Origin: Lathyrus oleraceus
Lineage: Eukaryota; Streptophyta; Magnoliopsida; Fabales; Fabaceae
Assembly: GCF_024323335.1 (NCBI RefSeq)
Contig: NC_066581.1
Location: forward strand, 433,708,136 to 433,772,135
Direction: 5' to 3'
Length of the DNA: 64,000 nt
The notes below the pieces were generated by a model that saw nothing but the letters and a program-made list of their open reading frames with translations, was not told the origin of the DNA and ran no database searches. The translations under genes and the position numbers were made by a program. Positions 33,760-45,836 of the stretch are shown one piece after another (positions within the stretch are counted from its first letter, which is position 1; the number at the start of each line of letters is the position of its first letter).

Positions 33760-36700
33760 TATAGCGGTAAATTCATGATCATCAAGTTATGGATAAGCTA
33801 GACATAAAATAACAAGAGTCTCCACCATGCTTTTATTGTTTCCAATGGAAAAGGGAAAAGTACAAACAAAACCCAAAAAATAAGAAGTTTTCAAATCAAA
33901 ACTAATAAAATGCCAGAGATTACAGGTAAGGGGGTTGGTTACACAAAGGAAAGGTGTTAGCACCCAAAGTGTCCTAGGTACTCCTAGGGAGCCCTTTTTT
34001 GTATGCATATGTATTTTGTACAAATGATGTTTGCAAGCAAATGGAATGGGGGGATGAGAAAATAATTCCTTAATTATATTTTTGTGTTTGACAAGACCTT
34101 CGGACTTGTGCCTACGTACCAACATAAAAATGAGGGATAAAAACCTCGTAGTTCGTGGTATAAATTTCAAAGTGGTTGCATTGCTTTTAACAAAAACTTA
34201 AGTTTGAAAGGCACAAAAGGCCTAAAAATGGTTTGAATGAGTTACTTCTTTTTAGATTTTGAAAATTTTAAGTCAAGTATAATTAATTATATTTATAAGT
34301 TTGATTAAGAAAAGCAGTTTAAAAATGCAATGGCATAAGGCCAAAGTTTATAATTTTGCAAAAGTGGTCAAAGTTTAGAAATTAACAAACACAAGAAAAG
34401 AAGATTTTTGAAAGGAGGGAGATATTTTGAAATTAAAGAAATGGGGAGGAGATGAAGAGACTAATCCTAAGCACAAAACTAAAAGTTAAGAGTTGAAAAG
34501 ATCTGACCAATGTCATATAGAAACCCAAACTCCATTGGACATTAGAATCAAGCAACAAACAAAGCACACAATATTAACTTGAAGAGAAAGGCATCAAATT
34601 TAGATAGCCACATCCAAGCTTAACCGCTCCATGATCTTCTTCAAATTTGCCCATGTAGTAGATGAATTCCACAATGCCACAAGTCACAAGTTCAAGATAG
34701 CAACTTCATAATGATCATTTTGCAGTTGAATTCAACTAGATCTTCAATGATGTATCATATGGAGTTTCAAATTACAAGCACTTGGTTACGTGAAAGTTGG
34801 CATTGGCCAAGTCCTTTGCATAGGGAGTGTTTCCTAAATTCTAAGTCCAAAAGTTCCAGATCAAACCAATAGTCCACGCAAGATCCTTTTTTAGGTTTTT
34901 TGTTCTTATTATGTACATTAATGGTCAAAGACCACACAAGCAATCACAATATACACAAGAAAAATATCACAAAGTATGGTCCAAGTGGACAAAGTGAAAA
35001 TGACATTAACATAAATAATTAGGTTGGTATGAATAATGGAAAATGAATAAAGCTTAAAATATAAAGTGCATTAAAATGGAGGCTTGAAATTAAATGTTAG
35101 TTGTTAATGAGTTAGAAGTTAGTATTGCTTTTGCTCTTTTTTGTTTTTGTTTAAGTCATTCTTTGGAGAATACTCAACCCACTTATCACAAGAATGAATC
35201 CTTGACCAAGACATCTTCCAAAGGAAGGAAAAAATGCCAAGTTTCCACACAATACCATGAAAGAGGGGAAACTTACAATCTCACTAACTAGAATGCTATG
35301 TCTTTTTGTGTCAAAATTTAGCGCTATGTTAAGCAATCGTAATTGGACTTATGTAGAAGTCACAACTATTTGAGATCGGGCAATAGAATTTTGGAGTTAA
35401 TGCATGTTAGAGACATAGTATAATGGACTATACTCATGAAACATACCACACACAAAAGAATATGCAAAAATGGTGGCCTAATCTCATCTATACTCTTGTT
35501 GATTTTACAATCAACTAGCCTTAGGGTATAGAGATGTCATAGGACCATGACATGAATGCATAAAGAAGGGGAATGAGATGAAGAGGGAGGGGAAGTGGAT
35601 CAAACTTAAATTTGACAAAGGAGGGTTTTTACCAAATTAAGATCATTCATTCATTTTGCGAGATGGAATGTACATTCCATCAATCCTCTAAATCCAATGA
35701 TCTTAACCTAGCAAAGTCAAATCAACCTTGACCAAGGCCCAACAACCCAAGTCAAACTTACAAAATCAATCCAAATGGATCAACACAATTATTTGGCATT
35801 TGATCAATTTAAAAATACTAAAAATAATGCATTAAATTAAATATGGTTGGTCAAATTCCTAAAACCTCATCAAAACACCAAAGAAATGACCATGAGATTT
35901 ATCATAGGTCAAACAAGGTCAAAAGACCTTGGAGAAAAAAATTCAGAATTTTTGGAAACTTAAAAGTATTTTTAAACAATTAAAAATAATCACAAAATCA
36001 ATTAAATCATGAAAAATATTAATAATGATCCAAAAAATAATTTTAGTTCAGAATATGAAAGAGGATTTTATTTAAATTTTTTTGGTGAAACTCTCATATT
36101 TTTTGGATCAATATTAAAATTAATATGAATTAATGAAAATCAAAGGAATAAAATGAAAATAAGAAAATACAAAAAAACATGGACCACTTGATCTCCCTCA
36201 TTAATTGAGGTGATAGATCAAGTGGTCACAAGCGCGCGTTCCGTGATGGAACTTAGTTAGCACGCTGCACATGTGGTCATCCAAACCAATGCGTGAGATT
36301 AAAACAAGTTAAACTGAGTCAATGACTCAGAACCTTGCCACCTCACTGCCGGAGCAAATGGTCGGTGACCTTCTCAGGCGAACCTCGCCAGACTGGTTTA
36401 GTCATGACCATGATTAAAATAAAAAAAGAGGACATGATCTGAAAGAGAAAATGGCGTAGAGCACGAATCTGACCTCAATTTTAACTAACTCCACATATAT
36501 ATAAAGATATGAGGAGTTGAATTTTAAGGTGTGTCAACTGAGTTGCTTCGATTTGTCCTCAAAGCAACTCAATCTTGTTGCCTACATTTGTAGGACTTCA
36601 GACAACCAAAGATCCAATAAAATTGATGAGAATTGAGTGAGAATCGAAGAGAAGACAATTTCTGGAAAATACCTTCAATGTTTTGCAGAACTTGCTCTTC

Positions 36701-38437
36701 CTTGCTTCAATTCTTGTTTGATCTTGCTTCAATGACTTGCAGAAGTGGATTAGGAATGTTAAGAAGCTTTGGATCCTGGAGTTTTTGAATGTCAAACAGT
36801 GAGATTCAAACTCAATTTTCAAGTGAAAATTATCAGGTTTTCCTTTGAATTGTGAGTGTTTGAAAAGTGGGGGCAAAGTTGGAGCGCAAGGATCCTTTGA
36901 AATGAGCTCAGAGGGTCTCTATTTATAGCAATTTGAAGTGTTATTTGCACACTTGAAGTTTCTTCCAAAATTGGCAATGTCATGCACAAGCTTGCATGGG
37001 GGTGTACAAGCCCATGAAGCAATCCAATTAGGTCTGAATGCAACAATTCTGAAGTTGGAATGAAGCTTGAATGGCAAGGAAAAGTGAAATGGTCATTTGA
37101 AGTTTTAATTTTACCAATTGATGCAGGTCTGTTAACACCATGCGCAACCCTAGCAAACCTCATCCAAATTGAATGAATTAGGACTCTTTGGAAATCTTGG
37201 ATCAAGAGGAACAACTCTTATGTTGAACACTTTTCGATTTGGAACTTGGATCATGATGAATTTTGAGGTGGAAGTTTGGAAATTTCAACATGTTGAAATT
37301 TTTTCTAAGTGTCAAGTCATGTACTTCAATATTCTACCTTGCTTAACTTTCTATGTGAGCTCGAAATGAGTAAAATGCCTTCATAAAAGTTGTAGTGCTT
37401 TCAAAGACCTTCAGAATGGTCACAAATTTGACATAATATGGATTTATAATGAGATAGTTATGCATTTTTGAAGTTGAGGAAAATCACTTGTTCAATGGTA
37501 TTGGTCCAAAATGACCTATAATATATCCTCATATCACATGCTCATAAAAGTTGATTTATCTCTCACTCCAAACATCAAAGTTTAATTAGACATATTGAAT
37601 TTTATTTTTCAACTTGGAAGTTTTTCATCTTATAAAAATTGAGCAAGTTATGGCCTTGGGAAGTTGACTTTTAAATTAGGGTTTAGACAAAATGACCTAT
37701 AATGTTTCAACATAGAAAGTTTTTCCATGCAAAATTAGCTCTAGACCTAAACATTAAAGTTGTTTGGAATGTAATTTAGAGTAACTTTTCTATTGAAATA
37801 ATTTTCATATGATAAAAAGTGTAGGAGATAGGGTCTAGGGAGACCCAACTTTGATCAGATGAATTCATCTGGCCAACCACCATCAACCAACTTGCTAACT
37901 TGCAATTATCTTGACTTTTTAGGCTCATGGTAGATCATATATGCATAATATTATGAACTTTGAAGTGTCCTATGAGAAATTTGATCAATTGGTGAAGAAG
38001 CATGTTGGAGAAGTTACTCAAGATACCCAGACAAACTAGGGTTTCTAAGGAAAACCAACTCCAAACTCTTGAAGCAATCTTTATCAAAATAACATGCAAA
38101 GACCATTGGGACTCATATATGATGCTTAGAGACATTTTGGATCAATCCTTGGTTGTACTCTTAGCCACGAGGGCCTTAAACCCTAGATATGAACTTGATA
38201 TATCAATGGGGATCATGCCCTACCTACAAAGGAGTAGACAAATACAAAGACATATTTTTGGTATTTTGGTTAGAAAAATGATAATATAAAAGTATGATAC
38301 AATCACATGGTGCTTGGTGATATATCCCAAAACAAACCCAATGAAAAAGGGGTAAGGAGGATGCTAATGTGTGAACCCAATGCTAGTGCATTTGATGAAA
38401 TTGCATGAGGAATCTTAGGGTCAAAATTGGGGTCTTA
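33760..38437 (-). repeat. element D 5' LTR (second Ogre family)
   Basis: About 4.68 kb. On plus it begins TATAGCGGTAAATTC (the usual TG is TA here) and ends GGGGTCTTA with the final CA missing or altered. The ends and the GTCCTAGGTACTCC block are shared with Ogre-1, but the body is different sequence. The ORFs inside are short and not supported. Confidence 0.8.
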
Positions 38438-38889
38438 ACCATCCTTTGATATTTTTATCTTAGTGTGTGGTATGTTTTAGGAGTTTGGTTCATTATACCA
38501 AATCTCTAACATGCATTAGCACCTAAATGTTTATTGCTCGGTCTCAGATAGTTGTGACTTCTACATAAGTCCAATTACGATTGCTTAACATAGAGCTAAA
38601 CTTGACCCTAAAGGCATAGCATTCTAGTAAGTGAGATTGTAAGTCTCCCATCTTTCACGGTTTTATGTGGAAACTTGGCTTTTTTCCCCTTTCTTTGGAA
38701 GATGTCTTGGTTCAAGGATCCATGCTTATGAATAGATGGTTGAGTGTTCTCCAAAGAATGAGTTAATCAATTGAAAAGCAAAAATCTACTAACATCTAAT
38801 TAACCTTGACTAACATTTGAATAACTCTTATTAAATTTTCTTTACTTTCAAGTCATTTACTTTATGAATATTAATTTCTAGTCATTTAC
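38438..38889 (+). mobile_element. element E LTR, left piece
   Basis: A plus-strand fragment of the same LTR family as D; it is the inverted counterpart of about 35000-35460, sharing GTGTGTGGTATGTTT and AGTTGTGACTTCTACATAAG. The LTR part 5' of this is missing and D abuts it head to head. It is interrupted at 38889 by copia B and continues at 47055. Confidence 0.75.
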
Positions 38890-40106
38890 TGTTGGTTCTA
38901 AGTGTTGGCAGCAATTTTGGTAAAACAAAGAGTGTTCACAAGATGTTGTGTGTGATGTCTTAACATGAGATATCCTATGTACCTGCTGGAGCTTAAGAAA
39001 CATAATTATGCAGGATTGTTTCAGAATGTCATACACCATGTCAGGGCATCTAATATTGTGTACCTGCTGGAGTTTAAATGGAAAACATAATTATGCAGGA
39101 TTGTATCAGGATGTCATACACAATGTCATGGCATCTGATATGTTTGTACCTGCTGGAAATTATAAAAGGAATTATGGAATTATGCAGGATTGTACTAGGA
39201 TGTCAGACCCGATGTCATGACATCCGGTACACAGAACATTAAGTATGAATGTCTGGTGTTATGTGATTGCGCAATTAATGGCAATCTATGTATGATTGAA
39301 GATCTTATTTGCAGGCGCATTCAATCATTGATTACAATCTGATTTAATTATTTTCCAAGGAGATCTAACCAACTGTCAAGAGAAGATTTGATTGGAAAAT
39401 AGTTTAGGGTTTTCAAGATGTCCAAGCCCAGCTAAAAGCTTCTATAAAAAGGGACTTGGAAAACCTGGTTGAACACACAACCAATACTGAGCGAAATACT
39501 GAGTGAGAGCTAGGGTTTGTGTCTTGTTTAGTCGTGAGACTTGTAAGCCATTCAAGTCATCCATAGATGATTGAATTGGTCTGATTTGTGGTTGTATTTT
39601 GTCACTCAGAGCTTGTAAGCAAGAGTGTGTGTCTACTTGATCAAAGCTGTTAAGCAAGATCAAGTGTGTGTCCTCTTGATCAAAGTTGTTTAGCAAGATC
39701 AAGAGTGTGTCTACTTAATTGAAACTGTGAAGTAAAATTAAGTGTGTGTTATTGAAAAGTGTTTTCTTTTCTCAAGGAATTGTTGTTTAAAATCACAGGT
39801 GTGATTGTAGGGAAGTGAGTGGGTTCTCATATCTAAGAGTGCTTAGGTAGAAATTGCACGGGTAGAGATTAGGTGAGAAAGACTGTAACTTTTTGAAGTG
39901 TACGGAGAGTCTTTGAACTGATTCTATTTTAGTGAATTTCCTTCCTGGCTTGGTAGCCCCCAGATGTAGGTGAGTTGGACCGAACTGGGTTAACAATTGC
40001 TTGTGTCTGTTGCATTACTATTCTCTATCTTTATCCTGTTTGCATTACTCAGATATCAATGTCGTGACATTACTTTCCGCATCTCTTATCTGATACCAGA
40101 ATTTCA
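38890..40106 (+). repeat. copia B 5' LTR
   Basis: 1217 bp, TGTTGGTTCT to CAGAATTTCA. It contains three copies of a roughly 85-bp unit (ATTATGCAGGATTGT at about 39005, 39090 and 39178) and tandem units of about 42 bp with GATCAAAG and GCAAGATCAAG (39625-39745). Confidence 0.92.
39443..39450 (+). promoter_or_regulatory. TATA-like element in copia B 5' LTR
   Basis: TATAAAAA within AGCTTCTATAAAAAGGGAC. It is at the equivalent position in the 3' LTR (46392-46399) and in A (29427). This is a plausible core promoter for element transcription; the start site is not visible. Confidence 0.5.
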
Positions 40107-40108
40107 GT

Positions 40109-40120
40109 TGGTATCAAAGC
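40109..40120 (+). promoter_or_regulatory. copia B primer binding site
   Basis: TGGTATCAAAGC two bases after the 5' LTR. It differs by one base from the TGGTATCAGAGC that pairs with plant initiator tRNA-Met. Confidence 0.8.
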
Positions 40121-40173
40121 AGGCATCCTGCTCTGGTTCTGGGTGAGATCTAGGGACAACAGTTTCTTGTACA

Positions 40174-41502
40174 ATGGAGAGAGATGGAAGATTTATTCAC
40201 ATGCCACCAATTTTGGATGGATCTAACTATGACTACTGGAAACCTAGAATGGTAGCCTTCCTAAAAACTCTTAATAATAAGGCTTCGAAGACTATGTTAA
40301 CTGGCTGGGAACATCCAGTAATTACTAAGGAAGGAGAAGCCACTGCTGATAAGAAGCCTGAAGAACAATGGTCCAAGGAGGAGGATGACCTAGCCCTGGG
40401 AAATTCTAAAGCATTGAATGCCATCTTCAATGGAGTAGACAAGAACATCTTCAGATTAGTAAACGAATGTGAAGTGGCTAAAGAAGCTTGGGAGATTCTC
40501 AAAACCACTCATGAAGGCACCGCTAGAGTGAAAATGTCTAGACTACAGCTGCTCACCACCAAGTTTGAAAACTTAAGGATGAAAGAAGATGAAAATATTC
40601 ATGAATTTCACATGAGTATCCTTGAAATTGCCAATGCCTCTAGAGCTTTAGGAGAGAAGATGTCAGATGAAAAGCTAGTAACGAAAATACACAGATCACT
40701 CCCTAAGAGATTTTCTATGAAAGTAACAGCCATAAAAGAGTCTCAAGACATTTCAAATATGAGAGTTGATGAGCTACTTGGATCCCTCCAAACATTTGAG
40801 ATGGGAATATGTGATGGATCTGACACTGAAGAGGAAGATGAAGAAGGTGGTCAAGATATTGATGAAGATCTAGCAAAAGAAGTAGCAATGCTGGGAAGAC
40901 ATTTCAACAGACTTATGAAAAAGATTAATGTCAGATCTAATGTCAAGAACATCGCGTCTGACATTAGTAAATCCAACAGTTTTGGTAGAAGAACAAGGTC
41001 TAAAGAAAATCCCAAAGAAGTTCAGTGCTATGAGTGTAATGGGTATGGTCATATTAAAACTGAATGTGGGACCTACCTCAAGAAACAAAAGAGGAGTCTT
41101 GCTGCCTCTTGGTCTGATGGAAGTGAAACAGAAGAAGCTGCAAATCATGTGACTGCATTGACAGAAAGATGGGTTTCTGATGAAGAGTAAAGTGATGATG
41201 AAGTAACCTTTGAAGAGATTGCCACTACCTACAAAGAGTTGTGCCACAAAAGTGCTGGAGTGTGCAGACAAGTTGAAAGCCAGAAGAAAGTAATAGCTCA
41301 GCTGAAAAATGAAAAGGAAGAATACGTGGAAACCATCTCCAAGTTGAAGACTGAAGCAGTACTCTTAAATTCCAAACTAGATGAGATGACCAAGTATGTA
41401 AGAATTCTTAACAATGGATCTGACATCTTAGATAAGATTCTCCAGACTGGTTAAGTAACAGGGGATAAATCTGGCATTGGATTCAATGAATCTAAGGCTT
41501 AG
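40174..41502 (+). pseudogene. gag: copia B gag
   Basis: Starts MERDGRFIHMPPILDGSNYD, with the UBN2-like core (EAWEILKTTHEGTARVKMSR, FHMSILEIANASRALGEKMS) and zinc knuckle CYECNGYGHIKTEC at 41026-41067 (C-X2-C-X4-H-X4-C). The first 338 codons are open to TAA at 41188-41190. The same frame continues through a coiled-coil tail (CRQVESQKKVIAQLKNEKEE, TISKLKTEAVLLNSKLDEMT) and is broken again at 41452-41454 and 41500-41502. The ATG lies 53 bp after the PBS and is the only sensible start. Confidence 0.9.
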
Positions 41503-44500
41503 TGCAGGTACACTGGTTGCAAACCAAAATCTAAACCTAAGTGCAGCCATGTTAAAAACAAACCTGAAATATCACATCATATGTCACAACATCAGAAGGG
41601 AAGACAACAGAAAGGAAAGCATCAAAGATGGAGATGCCATTACTGTGGAAAATTTGGCCACCTGAAGCCCTTCTGCTATAAGCTATATGGTTATCCTAGC
41701 CCTGATCAGACTCAATATCAATCAAGACCCAAACCTCACAGGCCTATCAACAAAAAGCAATGGGTTCCTATGATAAATGTTACAAGTCTAATAGCTCACA
41801 CCTCCTTCAAAGTTTCAGCCAAAGAAGACTGGTATTTTGACACTGGTTGTTCCAGACACATGACTGGAAACAAAAACCTGCTAACTGACCTTCATCCTCA
41901 TGCCATGAGTTATGTTACCTTTGGTGATGGAGAAAAGGGTGAAATCAATGGAATGGGTAAGCTGGATTGCCCTAGAGTTCCTGACCTTGACAATGTCCTA
42001 CTTGTTAAAGGATTAATTGCTAATCTAATAAGCATCAGTCAACTGTGTGATCAAGGTCTGAATATAAACTTCACTAGAACTGAATGTCTGATTACTAACA
42101 AGGAAAATGAAGTGATCATGAAAGGAGTTAGGTCCAAATAAAAATGCTACATGTGGAGTTCTCAAGAAATTGGTTACTCTTCAATGTGTACCTTAGCCAA
42201 AGAGGAAGAAGTGAAGATATGGCATCAAAGACTACGCCACCTGCATCTTAAAGGTATGAAGAGGATCATATCTGTTGAAGCTGTGAGAGGAATTCCCAAC
42301 TTAAAGATTGATGAAGGAAAAATCTGTGGAGAATGTCAGATTGGAAAACAGACAAGGATGTCACACCAGAAGCTCAGACATGACACCACTACCAAAGTTT
42401 TGGAACTCCTTCATATGGACTTGATGGGCCCCATGCAAGTAGAAAGCCTTGGTGGGAAGAAGTATGCATATGTGGTGGTGGATGATTTCTCCAGATACAC
42501 CTGGATCAATTTTATAAGAGAAAAATCTGATGTGTTTGAAGCCTTCAAGGAGCTTTGTCTAAAACTACAAAGATAAAAGGAAAGCCCTGTCATCAATATT
42601 AGAAGTGATCATGGGAAGGAATTTGAGAACAACAAATTTGTTGAATTCTGCTCTTTAGAAGGAATTCATCATGAATTCTCATTTCCCATTACTCCCCAGC
42701 AATATGGTGTGGTGGAAAGAAAAAATAGAACTCTTCAAGAATCAGCCAGAGCTATGATTCATGCTAAGAAATTGCCCTACCATTTTTAGGCTGAAGCCAT
42801 GAACACAGCCTGCTATGTTCACAACATAGTGACTTTAAAGAAAGGGACTCCCACAACCCTATATGATGTCTGGAAAGGAAGAAGACCTACAGTCAAATAC
42901 TTCCATGTATTTGGTAATAGATGTTATATCTTGGTTGATCGTGAGCAAAGAAGGAAGATGGATCCCAAAAGTGATGAGGGAATATTTCTGGGTTATTCTA
43001 CAAACAACAGAGCTTACAGGGTCTTTAATTCCAGAACTAATGTATTGATGGAATCCATTAATGTTGTGGTTGATGACCAACAGACTGATGTCACAGACGA
43101 TGTCGAGACATCCCTGAATGATTCCCCAACTGACTTCTCAGACAAAAATAAGGAAAGTGAATCTCCTCAAGCTAAACCTGACAAAATCACCAAGGGACCC
43201 TCTATCAGAATTCAGAAGGATTATCCCAAAGATCTTATGATAGGAGATCCAAACAAAGGGGTCACTACTAGATCAAGGGAAGTGATCTCAGATGGCTGCT
43301 TTGTGTCAAAGATTGAACCAAGGAATGTCAAGGAAGCCTTGACTGATGAGTTCAATATCAATGCCATGCAGGAGGAGTTAGGTCAATTCAAGAGGAATGA
43401 AGTATGGGAACTGGTTCCTAGACCTGAAGGAGTAAATGTCATAGGTACAAAGTGGGTATATAAGAATAAATCTGATGAGCAAGGGGTTGTTACTAATAAC
43501 AAAGCAAGATTAATAGCTCAAGGATATACTCAAGTTGAAGGGGTGGACTTTGACGAAACATTTGCTCTTGTAGCTCGCCTTGAGTCCATTAGATTATTGC
43601 TTGGAGTGACGTGTATTCTGAAATTCAAACTGTTCTAAATGGATGTAAAAAGTGCCTTCTTGAATGGCTACTTAAATGAAGAAATGTATGTTGAACAGCC
43701 TAAAGGATTCATAGATCCAAATCTTCCACAACGTGTGTACAGATTGAAGAAAGCCCTCTATGGGTTGAAGCAAGCTCCCAAGGCTTGGTATGAGAGACTC
43801 ACAGTGTTCCTCACTAACAATGGATACAGGAAATGAGGTATTGACAAAACTCTATTTGTGAAGAATGAAGAAGGGAAGCTCATGGTGGTACAAATATATG
43901 TAGATGAAATTGTATTTGGTGGGATGTCAGATCAGATGGTTGAACATTTTGTTAGACAAATGCAATCTGAGTTTGAGATGAGCCTTGTTGGAGAACTAAC
44001 CTACTTTCTTGGGCTACAAGTCAAACAAATGGAAGACTCTATCTTTCTATCTCAAAGCAAGTATGCCAAGAACATTGTGAAGAAGTTTGGCATGGAGAAT
44101 GCAAGCCATAAAAGGACACCTGCTCCTACACATGTGAAAATCTCCAAAGATGAAAATAGTGTCAGTGTAGATCAGAGTCTATACAGAAGCATGATAGGTA
44201 ACCTGCTATATCTCACAGTAAGCAGACCTGATATTGCATTTGCTGTTGGTGTGTGTGCTAGATATCAAGCTGAACTAAAAGTCAGTCACATAAACCAAGT
44301 GAAGAGAATACTGAAATATGTAAATGGCACCAGTGACTATGGGATGTTATATACTCATGGATCTGGATCTATGATGACTGGTTACTGTGATGCTGACTGG
44401 GCTGGCAGTGCTGATGATAGGAAGAGCACATCAGGAGGATGTTTCTTCTTATGGAACAATCTGATATCGTGGTTTAGCAAGAAACAGAACCGTGTATCTC

Positions 44501-44847
44501 TATCCACTACTGACGTTGAGTACATAGCAGTTGGGAGTAGTTTTTCTCAATTGGTCTGGATGAAACAAATGTTGTCTGAATACAATGTCTCACAAGAAGT
44601 CATGACATTATACTGTGACAATTTGAGTGCTATAAATATCTCCAAAAATCCTATTCAACACAGCAGGACAAAGCACATTGATATTCGTCATCACTTCATT
44701 AGAGACCTTGGGGAAGAGAAGATCATAGCACTGGAGCATATTACTACTGAAAAACAATTAGCTGACATATTCACAAAAGCTTTGGATGCCAATCAATTTG
44801 AATGTTTAAGAAGGAAATTGGGGATTTGTATTCATGAGAATCTATAG
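41503..44847 (+). pseudogene. pol: copia B pol (protease, integrase, RT, RNase H)
   Basis: One reading frame with stops at 42139, 42574, 42787, 43636 and 43834. In order: second zinc knuckle CHYCGKFGHLKPFC (41647-41688); protease WYFDTGCSRHMTGN; pre-integrase IWHQRLRHLHLKGM and CGEC; integrase with D (LHMDLMGPMQ), D (IRSDHGKEFEN) and E (GVVERKN), though the usual QQNG reads QQYG; RT with [12 protein letters not shown] and [14 protein letters not shown]. The RT catalytic box is YVDE (43897-43908), so its second Asp is Glu. RNase H has CDADWAGSADDRK and LYCDNLSAINIS and ends GICIHENL. Not functional. Confidence 0.92.
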
Positions 44848-44862
44848 CAATCAAAGGAGTGT

Positions 44863-45060
44863 GTGGTTAATATCCCTGAGGATATTTCTAACAAAAATAG
44901 CAAGGAGTGTTGCAAAGTGAGTGTAAGAAGAAGATGTGTCTTCCTCAGATTAAATGAGAATGGTTCTACATTTGAAAACCGTGATGTGATGAAGACTGGT
45001 CTGGTGTGGCAGTCTTGTGTGCTGTTATGGAAGCTGGTCCCCCTGCTGTTTGGATGCTGA
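44863..45060 (+). pseudogene. copia B env-like ORF remnant
   Basis: VVNIPEDISNKNSKECCKVS followed by VRRRCV matches the middle of the A env-like ORF (27595-27670). Here it begins within 16 bp of the pol stop and soon loses similarity, so both the first half (about 970 bp) and the C-terminal part are gone. This is an internal-deletion relic. Confidence 0.75.
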
Positions 45061-45824
45061 AGATTTTTTTTTTGATATATGTGTAATTTGTGGCAGTCCT
45101 TACTGATGCCTTTATGTAATATTTTGGGCTCTTAATGAGTTCCATGGATTTGTTCATTATCTCAGCTATCACAGCTGTGTATAATGATGGTTTGTATCTC
45201 CTAAACAATTATGTTTTAACATGTTATATGTTATGACATCTGTGGTGACATTCTCTGATATGCTAATTGACATTTATTTTGTCTAATTGGTCACCTTTGG
45301 TCAAAATTTTGACTAAAAAGGGGGAGATGTGATGTTGGAGATGTGGAGCTGTGTGGAGATGTATATGCTGGTGTAGCTGAATAGATGAACAACTATTATT
45401 GAAGGAGATGTGTTTGTTGTAAAACAGAATGCTGTTCTGTTTACATATGTTAAAGGGGATGTCTGATGTGGTGGTGAACAGGTGTTGATGTTTAAACAGA
45501 TGTCAGAATAATATTCTGATTGTTACAGGTGTTGTGGTTACAGGTGCTGTTATTATCAAAGGAGTTGTATGTGGTGCACAGATTTAGGGGGAGAAGAAGT
45601 ACCCTTGTGCATTTGTGTGTCTTACTAGTTGCATCTATAACTAGTAATTTTGTTTGTGTTGCACAGATTTAGGGGGAGGAGAAGTACCCTTATGCATGTG
45701 CGTATTACTAGTAGCTATAGCTAGTAATTGTCTTTGCTTCTGCTGTTGTTTAAACTATTGTTTAACTGCTGATAGTTTTCTTGTGAACAAAAAGGACAAA
45801 TATATGTTTTAGCCAAAATTTGCC
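45061..45824 (+). other. copia B 3' untranslated region with 85-bp tandem duplication
   Basis: No coding frame. GCACAGATTTAGGGGGAG begins at 45576 and again at 45661, an exact 85-bp period; each unit also carries AAGTACCCTT and a TACTAGT...ACTAGTAA inverted motif. Both units contain a PPT-like AGGGGGAG. Confidence 0.75.
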
Positions 45825-45836
45825 AAAGGGGGAGTT
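45825..45836 (+). promoter_or_regulatory. copia B polypurine tract
   Basis: AAAGGGGGAGTT immediately before the 3' LTR; identical to A. Confidence 0.85.

Larger units (their letters stand above)
32701..38437 (-). mobile_element. Ogre element D, inverted 5' half (LTR, PBS, leader, ORF1 start)
   Basis: Minus strand: a full-length 4.7-kb LTR (38437-33760), PBS, leader and the first 61 codons of ORF1, then an abrupt junction with C at 32703. No 3' half or 3' LTR is found. D lacks the stops that C and E share in this segment, so it is a different copy of the same family. It forms an inverted repeat with C on the left and with E on the right. Confidence 0.8.

Noticed and set aside
34251..38437. 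Host genes between elements
   Set aside because: The whole interval is LTR of element D: it is partly matched in inverted orientation by E, and its termini match the family ends.
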